NCBI GenBank assembly: GCA_027307335.1
Contig: DAHUXD010000064.1
Location: 1 to 64,000 of the forward strand
Direction: 5' to 3'
Source of the DNA: Acidobacteriota bacterium
GTDB lineage: Bacteria; Acidobacteriota; Thermoanaerobaculia; UBA5066; Gp7-AA6
Length of the DNA stretch: 64,000 nt
The notes under the pieces were generated by a model, which did no database searches, was not told the origin of the DNA, and saw nothing but the letters and a program-made list of their open reading frames with translations. The translations under genes and the position numbers were made by a program. Shown here in pieces: positions 58,652 through 64,000 of this stretch. How positions within the stretch are numbered: the first letter of the stretch is position 1; each line of letters starts with the position of its first letter.

Positions 58652-58897
58652 TCAACGAGCAGGCGGTGTCCGCCGGAGTAGAAAGTTCGCGGCGTACACA
58701 AGACCCAAGAATGGCGCTGTGATCATGCCTTCGACGCCTGCGATGCGCAACACGGAGTCCTGGAGGTAATCACCGCGACCGACAACGCCGGCGAAGCCCG
58801 TCACGAGAAGAGCGAGTAGGGTCAGGTCGAGTAGGACAGCAAGCAGGAGACTCCATATGACGACCACGAGATACAGTCTTGGCAGTCGCTCCCTCAA
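58652..58897 (-). CDS. Small two-helix membrane protein
   Basis: An 81-residue protein with two hydrophobic segments (YLVVVIWSLLLAVLLDLTLL and GMITAPFLGLVYAANFLL). TTG 58,897 overlaps the stop of a 17-codon leader frame (TTGA), so translation is probably by coupling. It is the sole structural gene behind a strong, operator-bearing promoter and could be a membrane-acting regulator or toxin-like peptide; no family is known. Confidence 0.6.
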   Translation of the reverse strand: MRERLPRLYLVVVIWSLLLAVLLDLTLLALLVTGFAGVVGRGDYLQDSVLRIAGVEGMITAPFLGLVYAANFLLRRTPPAR

Positions 58898-58947
58898 GAA
58901 ATCAAAAAATCCTCCAGCGGAAACGTGGGTGCAATTGACTCGGACAT
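58894..58947 (-). CDS. 17-residue leader peptide
   Basis: ATG 58,947 follows AAAGGAG by five bases and encodes MSESIAPTFPLEDFLIS, stop TGA 58,894-58,896. The stop overlaps the TTG start of the 81-residue membrane protein. It lies directly behind the promoter at 58,999-59,027. Either a regulatory leader or a peptide in its own right. Confidence 0.55.
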   Translation of the reverse strand: MSESIAPTFPLEDFLIS

Positions 58948-58998
58948 TACCGACTCCTTTCTCCCTTTCGGGGGTATTAAGTTTTGAGATCTGCCTGA

Positions 58999-59027
58999 AG
59001 TGTAGCAGGTAAGCGCCTACCTGTCAA
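58999..59027 (-). promoter_or_regulatory. Strong promoter with palindromic operator
   Basis: Minus strand: -35 TTGACA (59,027-59,022), 17-base spacer, -10 TACACT (59,004-58,999). The spacer holds an inverted repeat CAGGTA-N6-TACCTG (59,006-59,023) that overlaps the -35, a typical repressor site. It reads into the leader peptide and membrane protein, starting right after the first RuvC-like gene. The XRE protein of the same module is an obvious candidate regulator (inference). Confidence 0.75.
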
Positions 59028-59031
59028 TAGG

Positions 59032-59547
59032 TTATACCCGATCAACTCCTCGCCGCGTATCGGCGACTGCGAGACCAATCGCCACCGCATCGAACATGTT
59101 CCCGTGGTATCTGGCCCTCCACTTGGTTGTCTGGCGGAGGTAGGCCTTAAGCTCGAGGTATTGCCGCGCCGCGGCGCGCGCGACTTGCTCTTTGCTGGCG
59201 CGCCCGTTGCCGGTGACGAGCTTCTTCACCGTGCTTGCGGCCTTCGTGATTACTTCCACGCCTTCGCGCCGCCCGATACGCCGGGTCTCGCTGACGACGG
59301 CGTGAAGACGAGACCTGGCTCGACTGCCGCCGATTGAGTTCTCCTCTATTGTTAGGACCTTCGGCCGGAAGTCCTGTAGGAGCTCCTGAAGAAGCACCCG
59401 TGTATTCCGCCGCACGGCCGCAAGCTGCCGGCGATAAAGCATTGCCAGTACGCCGTGGTAGATCAACCGAGATCCATGGAACACGGCGATTCCGACATGC
59501 CGCGTGCCGGGGTCGATGGCTAGGATTCGTGGGCGTTGTCTGCTCAT
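59032..59547 (-). CDS. RuvC-like Holliday-junction nuclease, first of pair
   Basis: A 171-residue RNase H-fold protein with the RuvC acid pattern: Asp12 in ILAIDPGTRHVGIAVF, Glu68/69 in VLTIEEN, Asp153 in NMFDAVAIGLA, and a Lys-rich helix (KKLVTGNGRASKEQVARAAA) contacting junction DNA in RuvC. Probably cuts four-way or branched DNA during element replication or excision. The initiating ATG (59,547) sits right behind the palindrome TCTATATGTAGAGA with no Shine-Dalgarno seen. It is 14 bases after the second RuvC-like gene. Confidence 0.8.
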   Translation of the reverse strand: MSRQRPRILAIDPGTRHVGIAVFHGSRLIYHGVLAMLYRRQLAAVRRNTRVLLQELLQDFRPKVLTIEENSIGGSRARSRLHAVVSETRRIGRREGVEVITKAASTVKKLVTGNGRASKEQVARAAARQYLELKAYLRQTTKWRARYHGNMFDAVAIGLAVADTRRGVDRV

Positions 59548-59560
59548 CTATATGTAGAGA
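59547..59560. promoter_or_regulatory. TCTATATGTAGAGA near-palindrome between the RuvC-like genes
   Basis: It abuts the start codon of the first RuvC-like gene. It differs by one base from TCTATATATAGAGA at the element end (23,787-23,800). Possible shared regulator or recombinase site. Confidence 0.35.
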
Positions 59561-59561
59561 G

Positions 59562-60101
59562 TCATGCCGCCTCGACGAGGACCGACTCGGTGCGCTTCGG
59601 CAGTCTTTCGAAGTACGTGACTGCGAGGGATGTCGCATCGAAGAGATTCATGCGCTCGTCCTCGCTCTCGTAGCACTTTCGCTCATCCGGAAGGCGCGGA
59701 GAGAGCTCGGGATATCGCCTGGCGAGTTCCGCGGCGATCGAGTGCTTCGTCGGCCGGCGGAGGGCGGGAAACACTCCTCTTACATCCCGGCGGGAGAATG
59801 CCCGGTGGTGAATACCGCACGAGAGCGCCAGCGCTTCGATGCTCCGGATGAGGGCACGGACCCGCGGCTTTCGGTGCGAACCGGCGCCGTCGTAGTCTTC
59901 AAGAACGATGACCTCGGGATCGTACCGGGCGACAAGGTCTCGGATCCTGGCCATGCACTTCGGATTCTTCTTATCCTGCCTTACCTGGCTTAACCCCCAC
60001 TCGATGAGAAGGTCGGGTCCCTCGAACACGGTGTAGGCAAAGCCCCTCGTCGTCGGGTCGATCGCGAGAACCCTCGGGTATGTTGAGTGGCCTCCGATCA
60101 T
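59562..60101 (-). CDS. RuvC/RNase H-fold nuclease-like protein, second of pair
   Basis: A 179-residue paralogue-like protein: Asp15 in VLAIDPTTRGFAYTVFE, Glu68/Asp69 in VIVLEDYDGAG, Asp155 in MNLFDATSLAVTYF. Overall fold is as in the other RuvC-like protein, but the helix motifs differ, so the two have diverged and may act as a heteromer or on different DNA branches. The ATG overlaps the XRE regulator stop (ATGA). Confidence 0.72.
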   Translation of the reverse strand: MIGGHSTYPRVLAIDPTTRGFAYTVFEGPDLLIEWGLSQVRQDKKNPKCMARIRDLVARYDPEVIVLEDYDGAGSHRKPRVRALIRSIEALALSCGIHHRAFSRRDVRGVFPALRRPTKHSIAAELARRYPELSPRLPDERKCYESEDERMNLFDATSLAVTYFERLPKRTESVLVEAA

Positions 60102-60442
60102 TGCGTGATGGTTCTCCGAAGGACTGCGGCGATCGACTGAAGCCTCTGCAGGATCGAAGGAGTCTCGGGTTTCGCCGAGAGCCGCCGACGGAGGAACGCG
60201 GCACGGCGCCGGACAGACCTTCTCGCCTTCGCAAAGCGTCCCGCAAAGAGCTCGCGGGGCGGAATGCCAAAGACCGCCTCATAGGCAAGCGCCGTGTCAA
60301 GGCTCGGCTGCCGGCCGCCCCGCTCGTAGCGGGAAACTTTCGCGCCGTCCCGCGTGCCGAGTAGGTATGCCAATTCATCCTGGGAGAAACCGGATCGCTT
60401 GCGATACGTCCGCAGATAGTTGTCCAGCTTGTGGACGGCCAT
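60098..60442 (-). CDS. XRE-family transcriptional regulator
   Basis: A 114-residue DNA-binding protein. Cro/C1-type helix-turn-helix at ~5-60 (LRTYRKRSGFSQDELAYLLG, then VSRYERGGRQPSL), and a C-terminal Arg-rich helical tail. It is coupled to the second RuvC-like gene. It probably represses the module promoters (59,000 and 60,640). No Shine-Dalgarno is visible before ATG 60,442, so expression may be low. Confidence 0.85.
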   Translation of the reverse strand: MAVHKLDNYLRTYRKRSGFSQDELAYLLGTRDGAKVSRYERGGRQPSLDTALAYEAVFGIPPRELFAGRFAKARRSVRRRAAFLRRRLSAKPETPSILQRLQSIAAVLRRTITQ

Positions 60443-60528
60443 GGGAGTTTGGCTTCATCGTAGGGAACTGGTATGGGGTTTGTAGGCGGTGAAAGTTGCC
60501 GCATTCGACAAGAAATGGTTGATGACGC

Positions 60529-60642
60529 AAATAAAATCGGGCCTTTCGGGCCCGGGTCTTAGATTCGCCGGTGGGCTTCCCGAGAGGGAAGGTTGGCTAG
60601 TTTGGACTCGTATAGTATGCCATAAGTCATTTAGTTTGTCAA
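60529..60642 (-). ncRNA. Promoter plus ~80-nt two-hairpin terminated RNA or attenuator
   Basis: Minus strand: -35 TTGACA (60,642-60,637), 17-base spacer, -10 CATACT (60,619-60,614). A transcript starting near 60,607 would fold CTTCCC-TCTC-GGGAAG (60,591-60,576), then CGGGCC-CGAAA-GGCCCG (60,554-60,538) followed by ATTTTATTT (60,537-60,529), an intrinsic terminator. It lies upstream of the XRE gene (60,442), so it is either an attenuator in its leader or an independent small RNA. Confidence 0.6.
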
Positions 60643-60748
60643 GGTTACGACTTCTGCGCCACCGGTAGGCTGGGTGCATGACTTCACTGTCGCGGGCAGG
60701 TAGATAGCCGCTGGGCCGGTCGTTAAGTAAGTAGGTTGAGGGGTACAG

Positions 60749-61435
60749 ATGAGCAAAGCGCTGGAACTCTTCGACGCCTATCTAGAGAACCTCATTGAAT
60801 CCGGGAAATGCGTACCGACTGACTCGGAAAGCATTCTGTGCCCGCTTTGCCTCAACACCATTCGGCGCATCGATGTCGAGGAGGGAAGAGTCTCCCTGGA
60901 ACACATCGTTCCACAACATGCGACGGTTCAGCGCCAACAGAAGGCGCGGGAGACTCAGCTGGGCAACAAAACGACGCGCTCTGGCGTGACGCTAACCTGC
61001 GCCGATTGCAACCAGAAAAAGGGGCGCGAGCTCGATTGGATCATGAGAGATCTGATCGGACCCGGGCCACGAGAGGAAGCCGACTACCCGCGACGCGCGG
61101 GCGTCGCGATTCTTATCTACGCCTACCTGCTCGCATTCTCGACCCATGGATACGAGTACATTCTCGCGCCGGGTCTAGAGACTATTCGTGAGCAGTTTCG
61201 AGAACCGGATCGAGACGTTTCGGAATGGCTTCAGCACGCAAGAGTCGATCGTGAAGGTCGTCAACCGATCGTTGCTACCGAACATGGGGGACCTTCCGTC
61301 GTTCGCATCGGCGGAGACGGCCCTCTCGAGGTTTTCTTCTGGCGGTTTCGATCACTTCTTCCACCGGTAGGTAGTGTGATCCATCCGGTCAGAATCCCTG
61401 CGTCGCTCACGGACACCACACAGTGGGAGGGCTAG
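60749..61435 (+). CDS. HNH endonuclease-like protein
   Basis: A 228-residue protein. Zinc-bound HNH core: CPLC (31-34), SLEHIVPQH (Glu51-His52), TCADCNQKKG (Cys84, Cys87). The remaining ~135 residues are unlike known HNH partners. AGGGG precedes the ATG. HNH proteins cut or nick DNA; next to an origin-like repeat set and a helicase/primase pair this could be a replication or homing-type nicking enzyme, or a defence nuclease. Confidence 0.75.
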   Translation: MSKALELFDAYLENLIESGKCVPTDSESILCPLCLNTIRRIDVEEGRVSLEHIVPQHATVQRQQKARETQLGNKTTRSGVTLTCADCNQKKGRELDWIMRDLIGPGPREEADYPRRAGVAILIYAYLLAFSTHGYEYILAPGLETIREQFREPDRDVSEWLQHARVDREGRQPIVATEHGGPSVVRIGGDGPLEVFFWRFRSLLPPVGSVIHPVRIPASLTDTTQWEG

Positions 61436-61555
61436 AGTGCGGCTCCATCACCAGGCCCTTCCCCCGTCCCAGGCACTCCGTGGGCTCCGAACCGTGGCTG
61501 CCTTGGTCTTGGAACCCTGACGGGACCATCGTTGCTACTCGAGGTCGGCAATCGA

Positions 61556-61669
61556 GGGACATTGGGACATTGGGTGACATTGCCGGGGACGACAGTCCCG
61601 GCAAAGCCACGTCTTTCAAGGCCTCATCTTTCCTACATCGCCTCCGGGTCCATCCCGTATCAATGTCCC
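61556..61669. repeat. Iteron-like GGGACATTG repeats and hairpin, candidate origin
   Basis: GGGACATTG at 61,556-61,564 and 61,564-61,572, GTGACATTG at 61,574-61,582, and the inverted copy CAATGTCCC at 61,661-61,669 (inside the end of the helicase gene). Between them is a hairpin near 61,583-61,604 (GCCGGGGAC-GACA-GTCCCGGC, one bulge). They lie immediately beside the helicase and primase genes, as in iteron-controlled origins. Confidence 0.55.
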
Positions 61670-63054
61670 CCAAAGTCCTGAAGTCCTGGAGCCGGGGTGA
61701 AGAAGTCCTGCGCTGCCGCCTCCGCGGGTCGATCACCGGCGGGTTCGTCGCCCGCAAGTCCGTACTTAATATAGAGGCGCTTGAGCTTTGGTAGCTCGGC
61801 CGGCAATATCACGAAGACACCGTTCACGCGCTCGGGCTGGACCCGGAGCCTTTTCCGAATGAGCGAGCCAACCCACTTCGGTGTGACCTTGCGCTCGTAG
61901 TCCTCTCCGTGCCGGTCCGCGAACCAGTTGGCGACCTCCTTCACCGAGACCGTTCCATCGGTTGAGGCGGCCACGGCGTCGCGGATCACCTCGAGGAGCT
62001 GGGCCTCGATTTCCATGCCGCGCTCGGAAACGAGCTCCTTGTTGTACCGATGGAGAAGGGTCTTGAGATTTTCCCTGGCCTCGGGATCCTGAGTCACCGC
62101 CAGAAGCGGAGCGAAGATCTGGTTCAAGCGCGGCTCGATCGCCCGGTCGACGGCCGCGTCCACTCGAAAGCCTTTCCTGAGGCTGCGGAACCGAAAAAGA
62201 AGCAGCTTGTTTCGAAGGCGCCGGGCCTCTTCCTTGTGGTGCTCGTCCAGGTTGAGCGGGATGTCGTCGCGCAGGGACGCCTGCCCCATATCCTCCGTGA
62301 TGCAGCGGCTCTCGAGAGCCCGATCCTCGAAGAACCCGCGCGTCGCGACGAGCTTCGGCCCGAAGACTTCATAGGCCCGAGGATCGAATTCCTTCTTGCC
62401 GTTGGCTTCGCTTCGGAGCACCGGGAATCCGCAGGCATTTCCGTTATTCAGGATCTTCACGACTTCCGCCTTCTCGTCGGAAAGCCGGAAGTCCCCCTCG
62501 TCGATGATGAGGGTCCCGCGGAACGCATCGAGGATGCGAAAGAGCGGCGAAACGGTCGACGAGCCGCTTGCGAAGATGGGCTTGTAGCAGATCGAACCGA
62601 CCGTGAGGAGAAAACGGGTCTTGCCGCTTCCGAAGTCTCCGCGGACACGGAGATACGGCAGCTCGTTGAAGGCGTCGTAGATCCAGGTGAGGAGCACGTA
62701 GTAGCTCGCGATCTCTTCGAAGAGCGGCGAGACGTCCACGTAGCGATGGATGAAGGACCGAATCTCCCCGAGAAGCTCGGAGTCCGAGCCGTACTCCTCC
62801 GGACCCGACGGCAGGAGCACCACCTCGTGCTTCAGCAAGTTGTTTCGGGGCGAGTACGGGACGAGCCGCTCGCCGCTCGCGAGGTCAATTTCGTTGACGT
62901 ATTCGAAAAGGCCCTGATCGTCGGATCGCACGAATAGCGTGCTCCGCTCCTCGGGGCGATACACCATCTCGATCAGTTCGCCCGTGTCGAGGGCAACCGA
63001 CGCCACCGGGGTCGCTGGCTGCACCGGAGGGTTATGCGGCGGGTTTTCGGTCAT
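61660..63054 (-). CDS. AAA+ helicase-like replication ATPase
   Basis: A 464-residue protein. Walker A GDFGSGKT (139-146) and Walker B GTLIIDEGD (~180-188) with intervening conserved VSPLFRILDAFR, then PKLVATRGFFEDRALESRCI (sensor/Arg region), the pattern of replicative ATPases in integrated plasmids and phages (DUF3631-like/DUF927-like group). The C-terminal ~100 residues form a winged-helix (SVKEVANWFADRHGEDYERK). It overlaps the primase by 23 bases, so it probably unwinds DNA for it. Confidence 0.75.
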   Translation of the reverse strand: MTENPPHNPPVQPATPVASVALDTGELIEMVYRPEERSTLFVRSDDQGLFEYVNEIDLASGERLVPYSPRNNLLKHEVVLLPSGPEEYGSDSELLGEIRSFIHRYVDVSPLFEEIASYYVLLTWIYDAFNELPYLRVRGDFGSGKTRFLLTVGSICYKPIFASGSSTVSPLFRILDAFRGTLIIDEGDFRLSDEKAEVVKILNNGNACGFPVLRSEANGKKEFDPRAYEVFGPKLVATRGFFEDRALESRCITEDMGQASLRDDIPLNLDEHHKEEARRLRNKLLLFRFRSLRKGFRVDAAVDRAIEPRLNQIFAPLLAVTQDPEARENLKTLLHRYNKELVSERGMEIEAQLLEVIRDAVAASTDGTVSVKEVANWFADRHGEDYERKVTPKWVGSLIRKRLRVQPERVNGVFVILPAELPKLKRLYIKYGLAGDEPAGDRPAEAAAQDFFTPAPGLQDFGGH

Positions 63055-64000
63055 GCGAGCTTGGCAATGTTCTTTCGAGCGACGACAGCGCTTCGGAAAA
63101 TGTCAGGTTCCTGGCGAGCATCAGGAAGTTCACGACGTCGCCTCCCGCTCGGCACCCGAAGCAGTGAAAGGACCGGGTCTCCGGGAAGACGACGAGAGAG
63201 GGTGAGCGGTCAGAGTGGAACGGGCAGCGGCCGATGAGATTCCTTCCTGACGGGCGGAGCTCCACGTACTGCATGGCCAGCTCTTCGATCGGGATGGCTT
63301 CCTTGACCCGCGCGATCCGGGACGAGAGTTCGATCGAAGTTGCCGAGATCGAAGACGATCGCCGTTCCTCACGAATCTCCGGAGAGGCTGGCTGGGCAGC
63401 GGCGAGGAGCGAGCCGAAGTCTTCCGGGGTGCGTCCCAGGCGCACGAAGAAGTCGGTTACATCGCCGCCCTCTCCCACCTCATTCGGCAGTGTCACGATC
63501 CGAGCATTCGGGGTCTGCCTGGCGACTCTGAGAGCGCCTGACTCCCCCGCTTCATCACGGTCGTAGCAGACGAAGACCTCTGGGATATCGCTCAGGGCAT
63601 CCGACCACTCCGGGCGCCAGGAGCCGGCGCCGCCGGTCGAGGTCACGGCGTCGAAGCCTTGCGCCTCGAGAACCAGACGGTCGAACTCCCCCTCGGCGAT
63701 GATGAGCCGCCGGGGTTTTCGGGCGACGACCTCCCAGCCGTACAGCTCGATCGTTGATCCCGGCGTGGCGTACATCTTCGGGCTTCCGGAAGTGTCATCG
63801 GGATCTCTCCCGAGCTTGAAGAAGGCGGCCTCGCGATTGCGGTTAGGGATTGGAATTGTGATCCGTCCGCTCCAACCGAGGAAGTGGCGATGGATCAGCT
63901 CGTCCGGGATGCCACGGGCGTTCAGGTAGTGGCGGATTCGGTCTGGAAGCTGGCGGTGGTAGTGGAGGGCGAGGTCGTGGAGGCCTTCGTTGGTGGGCAT
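63032..64000 (-). CDS. DNA primase with Toprim first and CHC2 zinc finger at the C-terminus
   Basis: A >=322-residue primase reaching the right edge; the Met at 64,000 may be the start, or the gene may begin outside. Order: DnaG-like core strand (RIRHYLNARGIPDELIHRHF), Toprim (LIIAEGEFDRLVL ~99-111, Glu103; CYDRDEAG ~145-152), then a C-terminal CHC2 zinc finger (RCPFHSDRSPS, Cys259/His262; FHCFGCRAGGD, Cys280/Cys283). In DnaG the zinc domain comes first, so this is a circularly rearranged primase. It lays RNA primers with the coupled helicase. Confidence 0.8.
   Translation of the reverse strand: MPTNEGLHDLALHYHRQLPDRIRHYLNARGIPDELIHRHFLGWSGRITIPIPNRNREAAFFKLGRDPDDTSGSPKMYATPGSTIELYGWEVVARKPRRLIIAEGEFDRLVLEAQGFDAVTSTGGAGSWRPEWSDALSDIPEVFVCYDRDEAGESGALRVARQTPNARIVTLPNEVGEGGDVTDFFVRLGRTPEDFGSLLAAAQPASPEIREERRSSSISATSIELSSRIARVKEAIPIEELAMQYVELRPSGRNLIGRCPFHSDRSPSLVVFPETRSFHCFGCRAGGDVVNFLMLARNLTFSEALSSLERTLPSSHDRKPAA

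Noticed and set aside
61423-61794. 123-codon plus-strand frame over the iteron region
   Set aside because: Composition not protein-like and overlaps the real end of the helicase gene; the repeats explain the region better.
23600-64000. Prophage interpretation of the element
   Set aside because: No capsid, portal, terminase, tail or lysis genes recognised; coupling ATPase and replication-relaxation-like genes fit a conjugative or plasmid-like element better.

Overview
The window is one GC-rich bacterial contig with two parts. Bases 1-23,598 are ordinary chromosome: about twenty genes, all on the minus strand and often overlapping by ATGA, at very high GC by eye. From about 23,600 to the right edge the GC is visibly lower, strands are mixed and the content is accessory. 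The organism is probably an acidobacterium. The pointers are GC content, the Cys-rich S-layer-homology repeats (ITGGCGGGNYCP type), two M13 peptidases, a DUF4097-like protein, a DUF6600-like protein and a bactofilin. This is an inference from family content, not a placement.

The boundary is visible. Bases 23,599-23,643 (minus strand) are exactly the 3' 45 bases of a tRNA-Gly(CCC) gene, from the anticodon loop to CCA, with no 5' half beside them. This is the scar left when an integrative element inserts into a tRNA gene. The rest of the window is therefore read as at least 40 kb of one element, whose other end (intact tRNA and probably the integrase) lies beyond 64,000.

Chromosome, in minus-strand order from the left edge: a GspB-like protein (partial) and ExeA-type ATPase; a MGMT/Ada repair protein coupled to an ECF sigma factor; YpdA-like reductase; amidohydrolase; DUF4097-like protein; alanine dehydrogenase; aldehyde dehydrogenase with bactofilin; quinone oxidoreductase with a GT87-like membrane protein; DUF6600-like protein; TonB-like protein; two M13 peptidases; an aldo/keto reductase-RidA fusion with an APC permease; and a beta-propeller lipoprotein.

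Element: (a) 23.6-28.3 kb, attachment-end repeats, a duplicated leader-plus-module block, an interrupted DNA methyltransferase, and a conjugation-like cluster (coupling ATPase, zinc ribbon, replication-relaxation-like protein). (b) 28.3-34.9 kb, a GGCT-HEPN fusion, a VWA/J-domain pair, a zincin-like protein, small proteins and a frameshifted HET-C-like protein. (c) 35-44 kb, a beta-helix SLH protein and a 1,921-residue RHS/YD protein carrying IPT and SLH domains plus a Cys-rich C-terminal tip, followed by two small membrane proteins. (d) 44.4-58.6 kb, an ECF sigma/anti-sigma pair and a plus-strand cargo run with a beta-propeller protein, a GDT1-like transporter, a phospholipase C-like enzyme, a permuted papain-like protein, a lipoprotein and several membrane or small proteins. 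(e) 58.6-64 kb, a replication and control module: a promoter with a palindromic operator and leader peptide, two RuvC-like proteins coupled to an XRE regulator, a promoter followed by a two-hairpin terminator RNA, an HNH protein, iteron-like repeats, an AAA+ helicase-like ATPase and a primase with its zinc finger at the C-terminus.

No capsid, tail, transposase, CRISPR or rRNA gene was seen. The element looks like a conjugative or plasmid-like integrative element, not a phage, but no relaxase or integrase is inside the window.
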